Source: Lysobacter sp. Root76 (GTDB lineage: Bacteria; Pseudomonadota; Gammaproteobacteria; Xanthomonadales; Xanthomonadaceae). From it: 64,000 bases of DNA. The notes below the pieces were generated by a model. It made no database searches and was not told where the DNA came from. It saw only the letters and a program-made list of their open reading frames with translations. Of this stretch, positions 8,803 to 17,491 are shown one piece after another. Where the stretch lies: positions 144,971 through 208,970 of the forward strand of contig NZ_LMIK01000007.1 in assembly GCF_001428685.1 (NCBI RefSeq), read 5' to 3'. The position numbers and the translations under genes were made by a program. Each line of letters begins with the position of its first letter. The stretch's first letter is position 1.

Positions 8803-9183
8803 ATGGCAGACGAATTCGGCCACATGCCGCGCGGTCCTGTGCGCGTTCTCAAAGCGGCGAAGTGGTCCATGCAGGGCCTGCGCGCGGCCTGGCTGCACGA
8901 ATCCTCGTTCAGGCTCGAAGTCTGCCTGTTCGTGGTGCTTGCGCCGCTGGGCTGGTGGCTGGGCCAGACCCCGGTCGAGCGCGTGCTGCTGATCGGCTCG
9001 ATGCTGCTGGTGCTGAGCATCGAACTGTTGAACTCCGCGGTCGAAGCCGTGATCGAACGCTACGGCCCGGAATTCCACGAACTCGCCGGCCGCGCCAAGG
9101 ACATGGGCTCGGCGGCGGTGTTCGTGCTGATGATGAATGTGTTGCTGATCTGGGGCGCGATCGTCGTGCCGCGCCTGTTCTGA
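8803..9183 (+). CDS. dgkA: diacylglycerol kinase
   Basis: Integral membrane diacylglycerol kinase, which phosphorylates diacylglycerol to phosphatidic acid with ATP and recycles lipid from periplasmic glucan and other head-group transfers. At 126 residues it has the expected size and three transmembrane helices (about 35-52, 58-75 and 100-122). The family signature is SIELLNSAVEAVIER, containing the catalytic Glu and Asn, and the amphipathic N-terminal helix carries AAWLHESSFRLEV. It is followed by the TerC gene after 73 bp on the same strand. Confidence 0.95.
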   Translation: MADEFGHMPRGPVRVLKAAKWSMQGLRAAWLHESSFRLEVCLFVVLAPLGWWLGQTPVERVLLIGSMLLVLSIELLNSAVEAVIERYGPEFHELAGRAKDMGSAAVFVLMMNVLLIWGAIVVPRLF

Positions 9184-9256
9184 GCGCCGCCGCCCCACAC
9201 CCGCCGCGCGCCGCGTGCGCGCCCGAAACGTTTTGCAAAGCCTAGGAAATCCGCAA

Positions 9257-9991
9257 GTGATTGAGATGCTCTCCGATCCGCAAGTCTGGATCACCCTGGT
9301 CACCCTGAGCGCGATCGAGATCGTGCTCGGCATCGACAACCTCGTCTTCATCTCAATCGCGGTCAGCAAGCTGCCGTACGCGCAGCGCGAGAAGGCGCGC
9401 AAGTTCGGTATCGCCGTGGCCTGCATCACGCGTATCGCCCTGCTGTTGACCCTGGCCTGGCTGGCGGGCCTGACCAGCGACCTGTTCTCGGTGTTCGGCC
9501 AGGGCATCTCGGTGCGCGATCTGGTCCTGATCCTGGGCGGCGCGTTCCTGCTGGTGAAGGGCTCGATGGAAATCCGCGACCTGGTCGCCGGCGAAGACGA
9601 GTCCGAGGACATCCACACCAAGCCGGCGGTGTCGTTCATGGCGGTGATCGCGCAGATCGCGGTGATCGACATCGTGTTCTCGCTGGACTCGGTGATCGCC
9701 GCGGTCGGCATGGCCAGCCACACCCCGGTGATGGTCGCGGCGATCCTGCTAGCGGTAGCGGTGATGCTGCTGGCGTCCAAGCCGCTGGGCGAGTTCATCG
9801 ACCGCAACCCGACCATCAAGATGCTGGCGCTGGCCTTCATCGTCCTGGTCGGCGTGTATCTGATCGCCGACGGCTTCGAGCTGCACATTCCGAAGGGCTA
9901 CATCTACGGCGCGATGGGCTTCTCCGCCCTGGTCGAGTGCCTCAACCTGTGGGCCAAGCGCCGCGCCCAGGCCCGGGTCCAGGCCGACTGA
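9257..9991 (+). CDS. TerC-family integral membrane protein
   Basis: TerC/YoaE-type membrane protein, a family implicated in metal (Mn) export and in tellurite resistance. About seven hydrophobic helices are present, with the two family-defining acidic repeats IEIVLGIDNLVFISI and IDIVFSLDSVIAAVGM. The start GTG at 9257 is preferred over an in-frame GTG at 9215 because AGGAAA (9244-9249) sits 7 bases before it; ATG 9266 is a further alternative. The protein is then 244 residues with no C-terminal CBS domains, the short form of the family. A yybP-ykoY riboswitch, common before such genes, is not visible in the short leader. Confidence 0.9.
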   Translation: MIEMLSDPQVWITLVTLSAIEIVLGIDNLVFISIAVSKLPYAQREKARKFGIAVACITRIALLLTLAWLAGLTSDLFSVFGQGISVRDLVLILGGAFLLVKGSMEIRDLVAGEDESEDIHTKPAVSFMAVIAQIAVIDIVFSLDSVIAAVGMASHTPVMVAAILLAVAVMLLASKPLGEFIDRNPTIKMLALAFIVLVGVYLIADGFELHIPKGYIYGAMGFSALVECLNLWAKRRAQARVQAD

Positions 9992-10004
9992 GCCGCTCCG
10001 GCCC

Positions 10005-10031
10005 GCGGCGTCGCCGGTCCGGCGACGCCGC
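10005..10031 (+). terminator. hairpin downstream of terC gene
   Basis: A perfect 11-bp stem (GCGGCGTCGCC / GGCGACGCCGC) with a 5-base loop lies 13 bp after the TerC stop. It has no following T-run, so it may be a 3'-end stabiliser or weak terminator. Confidence 0.4.
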
Positions 10032-10117
10032 AGCCTGCGCGCGACCCTCACGCGCCGTCCATTGCAAGGCGCGGACGCGGGTGTTGGAATGCTCCATCCT
10101 CACGAAGGAGTTGCGCC

Positions 10118-10795
10118 ATGCGTAAGCTCATGATGTCGCTGCTGTTGGTCTCGGCGGCCGCGCTGCTCAGCGGTTGCGGCTACAACACGATCCAGCAGAA
10201 GGACGAAGCGGTGAAGGCGTCCTGGTCGCAGGTGCTCAACGTCTACAAGCGACGTGCCGATCTGGTGCCAAACCTGGTCGCGACCGTGAAGGGATATGCC
10301 AGCCACGAGCAGCAGGTGCTGACCCAGGTCACCGAAGCGCGCTCCAAGGTCGGCAGCATCAACGTCAACGCCGACGATCCGGCCTCGGTGCAGCAGTTCG
10401 AGCAGGCGCAGGGCGAACTCAAGAGCGCGATCGGCCGCCTGCTGGTGGTCAGCGAAAACTATCCGCAGCTCAAGGCCGACCAGAACTTCCTGCAGCTGCA
10501 GGCGCAGCTGGAAGGCACCGAGAACCGCATCACCGTGGAGCGCCAGCGCTACATCCAGTCGGTGCAGGACTACAACACCTACGTGCGTTCGTTCCCGCAG
10601 AACCTGACCGCGATGATCTTCGGCTACAAGGCCAAGCCCAACTTCTCGGTCGAGAACGAGCAGCAGATCCAGGAAGCGCCCAAGGTCGAATTCGGTCAGC
10701 CGGCCGCGCAGCCTGCGCCGCAGCAGCAGCCGGCTCCTCAGCAGCCTGCTCCTCAGCAGCCTGCTCCTCAGCAGCAGCCGGCCCCGGCGGGCTGA
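10118..10795 (+). CDS. lemA: LemA-family lipoprotein
   Basis: LemA-domain protein with a signal peptide and lipobox LLSGC (Cys20), so probably membrane-anchored on the periplasmic side. The LemA helical domain spans about 25-185, with the typical VKASWSQVLNVYKRRADLVPNL start and TAMIFGYKAKPNFSVE near its end. A Pro/Gln/Ala-rich tail (about 195-225) is built of repeated PAPQQ units. Ribosome site AAGGAG precedes the ATG. It is the first gene of a LemA-TPM-TPM operon, a conserved arrangement whose biochemical role is not settled. Confidence 0.93.
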   Translation: MRKLMMSLLLVSAAALLSGCGYNTIQQKDEAVKASWSQVLNVYKRRADLVPNLVATVKGYASHEQQVLTQVTEARSKVGSINVNADDPASVQQFEQAQGELKSAIGRLLVVSENYPQLKADQNFLQLQAQLEGTENRITVERQRYIQSVQDYNTYVRSFPQNLTAMIFGYKAKPNFSVENEQQIQEAPKVEFGQPAAQPAPQQQPAPQQPAPQQPAPQQQPAPAG

Positions 10796-10820
10796 GCGGC
10801 GCGGCGGCGGACGCCGGGCG

Positions 10821-11738
10821 ATGATGCAGCGACTCGCGATGGCAGGCCGCGCCTCTTGGCGCGGCTGGGCCTTGCTGCTGACGCTGTGGCTGGTCTGCGC
10901 GGTCGCACAGGCGCAGACGCTGGCGCCGATCCCGCCCTTGGATTCGCCGGTGATCGACACCACCGGCACCCTCGACGCCGCGACCCGCCAGAGCCTGGAA
11001 GCGCAGGCGCGCGCGCTGCAGCAGCGCAAGGGCAGCCAACTTCAGATCCTGATCGTTCCGAGCACCCAGCCGGAAGAGATTTCGCAGTACTCGGTGCGCG
11101 CCTACGACCAGTACAAGCTCGGCCGTAGCGGTACCAACGACGGCGCGCTGCTGGTGGTCGCCAAGGGCGATCGGCGCGCCTGGATCACCACCGGTTACGG
11201 CCTGGAGGGGGCGATCCCGGACGCGACCGCGTTCCGCGTGATCCAGGAATACCTGCTGCCGAAATTCCGCGCCGGCGACTACGCCGGTGGCGTCACCGAC
11301 GCCAGCGCGGCGCTGGTCAAGCTGATCGACGGCGAAGACCTGCCGCCGCCGATGGCCGACCACCGTGTCCAGGGCGACGGCGGTGGCGGCTTCCTGTTCG
11401 CCCTGTTCGCGGCCTTCATCGTCGCCCAGATCGCTCGCGGCATCTTCGGCCGCGCGCCGCGGCCGCTGCGCGCCGTGCTCGGCGCCGGCGCGGCCGGCGG
11501 AGTGGCCTGGTTGATCTCGTCCTTGCTGCTGGTCGGCGGCATCGGCGCGCTGATCGGCCTGGTGATGGGCCTGATCAGCGCACCCAGCGGCCGTTTCGCC
11601 CGCGACGCGGGCTGGGGCGGCTGGGGTGGAGGCGGCGGCGGTTGGGGCGGCGGAGGTTTCGGTGGTGGTGGTGGTGGCGGTGGCTGGTCCGGCGGTGGCG
11701 GCATGACCGGCGGCGGCGGAGCGGGAGGCAGCTGGTGA
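10821..11738 (+). CDS. TPM-domain (YgcG-like) membrane protein with Gly-rich tail
   Basis: Exported protein with a signal peptide (about 1-32, ending AQAQ), a TPM_phosphatase domain (about 45-175, with ALLVVAKGDRRAWITTGYGLEGAIPD), two transmembrane helices (about 185-205 and 225-250) and a C-terminal tail made almost only of Gly, Trp and Ser. This is the usual YgcG architecture. The TPM domain faces the periplasm. It lies 25 bp after lemA and 16 bp before a second TPM gene. Confidence 0.92.
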   Translation: MMQRLAMAGRASWRGWALLLTLWLVCAVAQAQTLAPIPPLDSPVIDTTGTLDAATRQSLEAQARALQQRKGSQLQILIVPSTQPEEISQYSVRAYDQYKLGRSGTNDGALLVVAKGDRRAWITTGYGLEGAIPDATAFRVIQEYLLPKFRAGDYAGGVTDASAALVKLIDGEDLPPPMADHRVQGDGGGGFLFALFAAFIVAQIARGIFGRAPRPLRAVLGAGAAGGVAWLISSLLLVGGIGALIGLVMGLISAPSGRFARDAGWGGWGGGGGGWGGGGFGGGGGGGGWSGGGGMTGGGGAGGSW

Positions 11739-11754
11739 ACGGAGGCCCGCACTG

Positions 11755-12243
11755 ATGCGACTGCTCAAGCACCTGTTCGCGCCGTCCGCGCAACGCTTGT
11801 TCCCGGAAGAGCGCCTGCGCCGCATCGCCGCGGCGATCGCCGCCAGCGAACTGCGCCATACCGGCGAAATCTGCTTCGCGGTCGAACCTGGCCTGCACCC
11901 GCGCGCCGTCTGGGCCGGGCGCCAGGCCCGCGCCGCGGCGATGGACGCGTTCGCCCAGCTGCGGGTCTGGGATACGCGCGCCAACAACGGCGTGCTGCTG
12001 TACCTGCTGTTGGCCGATCACCGCATCGAGATCGTCGCCGACCGCGGCTTCGACGGCCTGGTCAGCGCCGAACAGTGGCGCGGCGTCTGCCAGCTGGTCG
12101 AGGATCGGCTGCGCGCCGGCGACCCGGAGGCGGCGGTGCTGGGCGGGATCGAGGCGATGTCGGCGCTGCTGGCCGAGCACTACCCGCGCGCCGAGGGCGA
12201 TCAGGACAGCAACGAGCTGCCGGACCTGCCGCGGATCCTCTGA
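11755..12243 (+). CDS. TPM-domain protein without signal peptide
   Basis: 162-residue protein carrying a TPM_phosphatase-like domain across most of its length (SELRHTGEICFAVEPGL near 32 and VLLYLLLADHRIEIVADRGF near 80). It lacks a clear signal peptide and membrane anchor, so it is probably cytoplasmic or peripheral. It is the third gene of the LemA/TPM operon, with an ACGGAGG-type ribosome site in the short spacer. The paired occurrence of a long membrane form and a short form is a known arrangement; the function is unknown. Confidence 0.9.
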   Translation: MRLLKHLFAPSAQRLFPEERLRRIAAAIAASELRHTGEICFAVEPGLHPRAVWAGRQARAAAMDAFAQLRVWDTRANNGVLLYLLLADHRIEIVADRGFDGLVSAEQWRGVCQLVEDRLRAGDPEAAVLGGIEAMSALLAEHYPRAEGDQDSNELPDLPRIL

Positions 12244-12271
12244 GCGGGTTTCGGCGGTCGCCTTGGCTTTA

Positions 12272-12360
12272 TGTGGGAGCGAGGTGAGTCGCGATCGGGC
12301 GGTGGCGGCTTGCGCAGGGCGATGGGCTGGCTTGGTCGCGGCTGACGCCGCTCCTACCCC
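12272..12360. repeat. family 2 inverted repeat (GGAGCG...GCCGCTCC)
   Basis: Imperfect inverted repeat: a left arm with TGGGAGCGAGGTGAGTCGCGA and a right arm with TCGCGGCTGACGCCGCTCCTA, separated by about 40 bp. It belongs to the same family as the elements at 35553 and 38533 and sits between the TPM operon and lgt. Confidence 0.8.
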
Positions 12361-12507
12361 AAGGCCTGGTCGCGCGGGCGGCGGTCGCCGGGCCGGCCGC
12401 GACGCATCGTTCCGTCGCAATCGCGGGCCGGTCGGTATCGGGCGAGGCACGCTTCATTTCCCTCGGGCACAATACCGGCATCCCCAACCGCCGGGCCGCT
12501 GCACCGC

Positions 12508-13386
12508 ATGATCTACCTGCACCAGATCGATCCGATCGCCGTCCATCTTGGCCCGCTGCAAGTGCATTGGTACGGGATCATGTACCTCATCGGCTTCGGC
12601 CTGGCCTGGTGGCTGGGTCAGCGCCGGGTGCGCGCCGGGCGCCTGCCGGGCGTGAACGAACAGGCCTACGGCGATCTGCTGTTCTACGCCATGCTCGGCG
12701 TGGTGCTGGGGGGGCGCTTCGGCTACGTGTTGTTCTACGCATTCGGCGACCTGCTGCAGGACCCGCTGATGCTGTTCCGCATCTGGGAAGGCGGCATGAG
12801 CTTCCACGGCGGCCTGCTCGGCGTGATGGCCGCGGCCCTGTGGTGGGCGCGCAAGCACCGCCTGCATTTCTTCGACGTGATGGATTTCGTCGCCCCGCTG
12901 GTGCCGCCGGGCCTGGGCTTCGGCCGCATCGGCAACTACATCGGCGGCGAACTCTGGGGCAAGTTCACCGAGGCCGGCTGGGGCGTGATCTTCCCGCGCG
13001 CGCCGGAGTTCGCCAACTGGACCACGCAACAGATCCAGAGCCAGTACGCGAGCGGCGCCCTCAACCATTTCGCCCGCCATCCTTCGCAGCTGTACCAGGC
13101 CGCGCTCGAGGGCCTGACCATGTTCGCGCTGCTGTGGTGGTATTCCAGCAAGCCGCGTCCGCGTTACGCGGTGTCGGGCCTGTTCGCGCTGCTGTACGGC
13201 TGCTTCCGTTTCCTGGTCGAGTTCGTGCGCGTGCCCGACGCCAAGCCCGGCTATATCGCCTTCGGCTGGCTGACCATGGGCCAGCTGCTGAGCGTGCCGC
13301 TGATCCTGCTCGGCCTGTACTGGCTGTGGCGCTCGCACAGCTCGCCGACCCTGCAACCGCAACCCGCCGCAGCCGCGAAGGACTGA
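12508..13386 (+). CDS. lgt: prolipoprotein diacylglyceryl transferase
   Basis: Inner-membrane enzyme that transfers diacylglycerol from phosphatidylglycerol to the lipobox cysteine, the first step of lipoprotein maturation. Length (292) and seven hydrophobic helices fit the family. Key motifs are [10 protein letters not shown] with the conserved His100 and [14 protein letters not shown] with Arg140 and Glu148. It sits 3 bp before thyA, a linkage seen in many proteobacteria. Lipoproteins elsewhere in this window (LemA and the Cys-rich lipoprotein) are potential substrates. Confidence 0.97.
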   Translation: MIYLHQIDPIAVHLGPLQVHWYGIMYLIGFGLAWWLGQRRVRAGRLPGVNEQAYGDLLFYAMLGVVLGGRFGYVLFYAFGDLLQDPLMLFRIWEGGMSFHGGLLGVMAAALWWARKHRLHFFDVMDFVAPLVPPGLGFGRIGNYIGGELWGKFTEAGWGVIFPRAPEFANWTTQQIQSQYASGALNHFARHPSQLYQAALEGLTMFALLWWYSSKPRPRYAVSGLFALLYGCFRFLVEFVRVPDAKPGYIAFGWLTMGQLLSVPLILLGLYWLWRSHSSPTLQPQPAAAAKD

Positions 13387-13389
13387 GCC

Positions 13390-14184
13390 ATGCGTCAGTA
13401 TCTCGATCTGTTGCGCCACGTACTCGAACACGGCAGCGAAAAGTCCGACCGTACCGGCACCGGCACGCGCAGCGTGTTCGGCTGGCAGCTGCGCTTCGAT
13501 CTGAACCAGGGGTTCCCGCTGGTCACGACCAAGAAGCTGCACCTGCGCTCGATCGTGCACGAGCTGCTGTGGTTCTTGCAGGGCGACACCAACGTCGCCT
13601 ACCTGAAGGAAAACAAGGTCGGCATCTGGGACGAATGGGCCGACGCCGACGGCGAGCTGGGCCCGGTCTACGGCAAGCAGTGGCGGCGCTGGGCCGGCGC
13701 GGACGGGGTCGAGATCGACCAGATCCGCTGGGTCGTCGACGAGATCAAGCGCAATCCCGATTCGCGCCGGCTGATCGTCAGCGCCTGGAACGTCACCGAC
13801 CTGCCGCGCATGGCGCTGATGCCCTGCCACACCATGTTCCAGTTCTACGTCGCCGACGGAAAGCTCAGCTGCCAGCTGTACCAGCGTAGCGGCGACATCT
13901 TCCTGGGCGTGCCGTTCAACATCGCCAGCTACGCCCTGCTGACCCATATGGTCGCGCAGGTCTGCGGGCTGGGCGTGGGCGACTTCGTCCACACCCTGGG
14001 GGACGCCCACCTGTATTCCAATCACTACGAGCAGGCACGCGAGCAGTTGTCGCGCGAACCGCGCGCGCTGCCGACGCTGAAGCTCAATCCGCAGGTGAAC
14101 GACATCTTCGGCTTCCGCTACGACGACATCGCGATCGAACACTACGATCCGCTGCCGGCGATCAAGGCGCCGGTCGCGGTCTGA
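13390..14184 (+). CDS. thyA: thymidylate synthase
   Basis: Converts dUMP and methylene-tetrahydrofolate to dTMP and dihydrofolate in the cytosol. At 264 residues it matches the E. coli enzyme in length and numbering: catalytic Cys146 lies in [14 protein letters not shown], the dUMP-binding Arg pair in [12 protein letters not shown], and the folate-site motif in [16 protein letters not shown]. An AAGGA ribosome site lies at the end of lgt. Dihydrofolate made here is recycled by FolA, encoded 2 kb downstream on the same strand. Confidence 0.98.
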   Translation: MRQYLDLLRHVLEHGSEKSDRTGTGTRSVFGWQLRFDLNQGFPLVTTKKLHLRSIVHELLWFLQGDTNVAYLKENKVGIWDEWADADGELGPVYGKQWRRWAGADGVEIDQIRWVVDEIKRNPDSRRLIVSAWNVTDLPRMALMPCHTMFQFYVADGKLSCQLYQRSGDIFLGVPFNIASYALLTHMVAQVCGLGVGDFVHTLGDAHLYSNHYEQAREQLSREPRALPTLKLNPQVNDIFGFRYDDIAIEHYDPLPAIKAPVAV

Positions 14185-14209
14185 GCGAACCGCCCGGGGG
14201 GGACGGACG

Positions 14210-14758
14210 ATGAGGCGAAGGGGACGTGTCACCGCCGCGTTGGCGCTGGGCCTGGCCTGCGCGATGTGCGCGACCGCGCTGATCGCGGCCGACCCGGTAT
14301 CCGCGATCGCGGTCGGGCCGGCCGGCTCGATCCGTCTGCCCGCCGACATCGAGGCCGAGGCGGCGATACCCGAGACCACCGGCAACGGCCAGCGCAGCGC
14401 GCATCCGCTGAGCCACACCCGCAACGGCAAGACCGCCAAGGCGATGCTGCTGCAATCCTGCGTGGCCGCACCGCCGGACCTGCGCTCGGAAAAGAACCTG
14501 GAAATCCTGATGAGCGGGCTGGCGGTGATGCAGCGCCAGACCTTGGGCAAGGTCAACGGCTGGGTGACGCTGGGCGCGCGGCGCGGCTATCGCATGGATT
14601 CGGTCCGCGACGCCAGCCAGGCCACTACGATGTGGATGGTACCCATGGGCGAGAAGATGGCCGTGCTGCGCTTCGAGCGCCCGGTCGGCTTCGCGCTGGA
14701 CGACGACATGATCGAAGCGATCGAGAGGATCGATTTCCGATGCGGCTCAACTCCCTGA
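14210..14758 (+). CDS. hypothetical exported protein
   Basis: 182-residue protein with a signal peptide (about 1-27, cleavage near LIAA). The mature part has no recognised domain. It contains one Cys near position 84, one near the C terminus (FRCGSTP), and a MWMVPMGEKMAVLRFERPVGF beta-rich segment. It starts 25 bp after thyA and its end overlaps the next exported protein by 19 bp, so the two are probably co-expressed. The function is unknown. Confidence 0.75.
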   Translation: MRRRGRVTAALALGLACAMCATALIAADPVSAIAVGPAGSIRLPADIEAEAAIPETTGNGQRSAHPLSHTRNGKTAKAMLLQSCVAAPPDLRSEKNLEILMSGLAVMQRQTLGKVNGWVTLGARRGYRMDSVRDASQATTMWMVPMGEKMAVLRFERPVGFALDDDMIEAIERIDFRCGSTP

Positions 14759-15285
14759 CCCGGCCCGCGTTCGCGGCGTTGCTCGCAGCGGCCCTGTGGC
14801 TGCCGTCGCCGATCCTGCGCGCCGCCGACGGTGCCGACGAACGCGCCCTGGCCGCGAGCGCCTACGACCGGGTCAAGCCGATGCTGCGCGAGATGGCCAA
14901 GAAGGCCTACGTGGAAGGCCTGGCCGGCGGCGAGGCGACCGCGTTCGAGGGCTGCAAGGCGGCGTCCACGCAACTGCGCGCCGAACTCGAACGCGACACC
15001 CTGCCGGTGGTGCTGGAACTGTTCTTCAGCGCCGAAATGCGGCAACGCCTGGAGAACATCATGGTCGACGTCTACGACGCCGATCAGCTGCGCGTCACCG
15101 CCGCCGGCGGCGACCCGCCGACCCGTCCGGAGCAGTCGGCCAAGCTCGCCAGCTCGTTTCAGGAGCTCAGCGTGGATTTCCAGCAGCGCCTGGCCCAGGA
15201 CAGCCGCATCACCGCCGCGCTCGCCAAGGCGATACAGAACGCGACCGCGCGGGTGGAACAATGCCGCGCCGAGCAGGGCGGTTGA
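14740..15285 (+). CDS. hypothetical exported helical protein
   Basis: 181-residue protein with a signal peptide (about 1-27, ending ILRA). The rest is mostly helical with many charged residues and Cys near 67 and 175. No family was recognised. ATG 14740 is the start because the signal peptide begins there; the open frame further upstream is a shadow of the preceding gene. It overlaps that gene by 19 bp and precedes another exported helical protein by 72 bp; the two are similar in size and layout but not clearly homologous. Confidence 0.75.
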   Translation: MRLNSLTRPAFAALLAAALWLPSPILRAADGADERALAASAYDRVKPMLREMAKKAYVEGLAGGEATAFEGCKAASTQLRAELERDTLPVVLELFFSAEMRQRLENIMVDVYDADQLRVTAAGGDPPTRPEQSAKLASSFQELSVDFQQRLAQDSRITAALAKAIQNATARVEQCRAEQGG

Positions 15286-15357
15286 GCAAAGAGTACCGGG
15301 GGCAGGCCTGAGGCCGCGCCGCCGCGATAGATCGCAATCACCACAAGGGGAAGGGAC

Positions 15358-15903
15358 GTGTCGAACAAGGGGATTCTGTCTGCCGGCGCGCTGGCGCTGA
15401 CCATCGTGCTGGCTATGGGCAGCGCGCAAGCGGCGGCGCCGACGAAATACGAGGCCGCGCTGGAACGCTATTACTCGATGACCTACGGCCATCAGATCGA
15501 CCAGCTCAGCATCGAAGAGCTGTCGGAGAAGTTCCGCGAAGGCGCCATGTCCAAGCCCGAGGCCAAGAGTTGCCCGGCGCTGGGCAAGGCCATCGACGAA
15601 TTCTCCAAGAACGAGTTCCGCAAGGCCATCACCGACTACTTCCATTCGCCGGAGCTCAAGGCCGAGATCATCGCCGCGATGCGCAAGCGCCTGACCGAGG
15701 CCGACTTGGACGCGTTTCTGGCCTTCGTCGACGCGCCGGCCGGCAAGCTCTACCTGGAGCACAGCCAGGCGTCGAATGTCGAAGTCGAGAAGGCGATCAA
15801 CGACATGACCGACAAGATGGACCAGTCGCCGGCGTTCAAGACCATGATGACCGACATGGTGAGCAAGCTGGTGCCGGTGATGATGACCTGCAGCAAGAAG
15901 TAA
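15358..15903 (+). CDS. hypothetical exported protein, DUF2059-like
   Basis: 181-residue exported protein with a signal peptide (about 1-26, ending AQAA). The segment LTEADLDAFLAFVDAPAGKLYLE (two parts: LTEADLDAFLAF and DAPAGKLYLE, around 116-138) resembles the DUF2059 core, in which a helix ends in a 'P-x-G-K' turn; this is a motif impression only. The start is GTG 15358, preceded by the GGGGAAGGGA ribosome site. It is the last of three small exported proteins between thyA and folA. Confidence 0.75.
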   Translation: MSNKGILSAGALALTIVLAMGSAQAAAPTKYEAALERYYSMTYGHQIDQLSIEELSEKFREGAMSKPEAKSCPALGKAIDEFSKNEFRKAITDYFHSPELKAEIIAAMRKRLTEADLDAFLAFVDAPAGKLYLEHSQASNVEVEKAINDMTDKMDQSPAFKTMMTDMVSKLVPVMMTCSKK

Positions 15904-15972
15904 GCCGGCGCCACGAAGCGTCGAGCGCCGCCGTCGGTAGGGCACTAGCCTAAAGCAGGTTCTCCGTCTAAG

Positions 15973-16010
15973 CCCCTCTCCCGCCTGCGGGAGAGGGGTC
16001 GGGGTGAGGG
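15973..16010. repeat. REP-like element (family 1)
   Basis: Palindrome CCCCTCTCCCGC/GCGGGAGAGGGG with the GTCGGGGTGAGGG tail, almost identical to the copy at 7447. It lies 70 bp after the last of the three exported-protein genes, where it may act as a 3'-end structure. Confidence 0.85.
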
Positions 16011-16192
16011 CAAGCGGCAGCCCGTTCCAGCGTAGGATGCGCAAGCGTTCGCGGACGAGGTGGATGGATGAATCCGATAGCGAGTTGGCATACGTATCCC
16101 GGCATGTTCCCGGCGTTGGCCGCGGTCGGGCCGTGGCCGATGTTCAGCGGCGCCGGGCGTCACTTATTGGACTGCGTCTGGTGCGAGCGGCC

Positions 16193-16702
16193 ATGACGCG
16201 CTTGTCCCTGATCGCGGCCTTGGACCGCGACCGCGGCATCGGCCGCGGCAACGAACTGCCGTGGCGCTTACCGGACGACCTCAAGCGCTTCAAGGCGCTG
16301 ACCCTGGGCAAGCCGGTGCTGATGGGGCGCAAGACCGCGCAGTCGCTGGGCCGCGCCCTGCCGGGCCGGCGCAATCTGGTGCTGACGCGCTCGGGCGAGG
16401 TGCCGTACGCGGGCATGCAGGCGGTGGCCTCCGTCGAGGCCGCGCTCGCGGTCGCCGTCGAAGACGCGGCGCCGGAACTGTGCGTGATCGGCGGCGGCGA
16501 GATCTACGCGCTGTGCCTGCCGGCCGCGACCCACATGCACCTGACCTACGTCGACACCGCGGTCGCGGACGCCGATGCGCACTTCCCGCGTTTCGACGCC
16601 GAGGAGTGGCGGGTGACCGTGCGCGAACGCCACGGCGCCGACGAGCGCCATGCGTTCGGGTTCGAGTTCGTCGACTACGTGCGCCTTGGGATGGACGCCT
16701 GA
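16193..16702 (+). CDS. folA: dihydrofolate reductase
   Basis: Reduces dihydrofolate to tetrahydrofolate with NADPH. The chosen ATG 16193 gives 169 residues, the normal size; the open frame extends upstream to 16004 without family similarity. Motifs are SLIAALDRDRGIGRGNELPW at the N terminus, the conserved acidic residue Asp29 in LPDDLKRFK, the NADPH site LMGRKTAQSLGRALPGRRN, and IGGGEIYA before the last strands. It works with ThyA encoded upstream. A family 3 repeat follows. Confidence 0.96.
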   Translation: MTRLSLIAALDRDRGIGRGNELPWRLPDDLKRFKALTLGKPVLMGRKTAQSLGRALPGRRNLVLTRSGEVPYAGMQAVASVEAALAVAVEDAAPELCVIGGGEIYALCLPAATHMHLTYVDTAVADADAHFPRFDAEEWRVTVRERHGADERHAFGFEFVDYVRLGMDA

Positions 16703-16731
16703 GGCGTATCGCCGCGCCGCAACGGTCGAAT

Positions 16732-16769
16732 CGTAGGATGCGGTAAGCCGCAGGCGAACCGCATCGTCG
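16732..16769. repeat. family 3 repeat (GTAGGATGCGG...CCGCATC)
   Basis: Short interspersed palindromic element with CGTAGGATGCGGTAAGCCGC and then GCGAACCGCATC. The same core occurs at 33537 and in several copies at 54977-55175. It lies between the convergent folA and DUF1287 genes. Confidence 0.8.
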
Positions 16770-16798
16770 CGCGAATCCGGAAACGGCGACGCTGCGGC

Positions 16799-17491
16799 CT
16801 AGGGCGTGCTCGCGATCGCGCGATCCAGCACCGGCCGGTAATGCCCGGTGATTTCGTAAGCGAACAGCAAGTCGCCCTCTTCGGTGCCGCGCGCGATGTT
16901 GTGCAGGATCAGCGGATCGCCGTCCCAGGACTTGCGGTCGGAGACGATGCCGATGTGCGGGGTACCGCCGCCCAGGTCCCAGGTGACGAAGTCGCCCGGA
17001 CGGTAGTCGGCGCCGCGCTCGCTGATCGGCTGCTGCCAGCCCTGGCGTTCGAACCAGCGCCGCAGGTTGGGCACGCGGCGATGGTCGATGCTGCGGTCGG
17101 TGCCGCGCGCGCCCCAGCTTTGCGGGTAGCGGGCGAAGTTGGCGCGCATGTCTTCGTGCAAGGCGCGCTGCAGGTCCAGGCCCTGGGTGCGCAGGGCGCG
17201 AATCACCACGTCGGTGCAGACGCCGCGGTCGGCGGCGACGTCGCCGCCTGGGTAGTCCAGGCGCACATAGGTCGGGTCGTAGTAGCGGACCACGCCGACC
17301 TGGGCGCGCGCCGCGCGCACCAGCGGGTGCGCGGGTGCGGCCCGCGTCGGTTGGGGCCGTTCGGCAGCGGCGCTCGCCGACGCGGCCGGCGGCGGCGCGG
17401 AAGGTTGCGGATCGGCGCAGCCCGCGCACAGGCCCGCGGCCAGCAAGGCGGCGGCCGCACTGCGCAACGCGATTGCCGCTGCGGGGCTCAC
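16799..17491 (-). CDS. DUF1287-family exported protein (putative lipoprotein)
   Basis: 230-residue protein with a hydrophobic N-terminal signal ending in a Cys (GLCAGCADP), suggesting a lipoprotein, followed by a low-complexity Ala/Pro linker and the DUF1287 domain (about 60-225). The domain shows DRGVCTDVVIRALR with the likely nucleophile Cys, RVPNLRRWFERQG, and PGDFVTWDLGGGTPHIGIVSD with a His, a pattern like NlpC/P60-type Cys/His hydrolases; this is inference. The start GTG overlaps the apaH stop (GTGA), so it is translated with apaH at the end of the lptD operon. Confidence 0.88.
   Translation of the reverse strand: MSPAAAIALRSAAAALLAAGLCAGCADPQPSAPPPAASASAAAERPQPTRAAPAHPLVRAARAQVGVVRYYDPTYVRLDYPGGDVAADRGVCTDVVIRALRTQGLDLQRALHEDMRANFARYPQSWGARGTDRSIDHRRVPNLRRWFERQGWQQPISERGADYRPGDFVTWDLGGGTPHIGIVSDRKSWDGDPLILHNIARGTEEGDLLFAYEITGHYRPVLDRAIASTP

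Noticed and set aside
9184-9256. Possible yybP-ykoY manganese riboswitch before terC
   Set aside because: The leader is only 73 bases and does not show the expected conserved elements.
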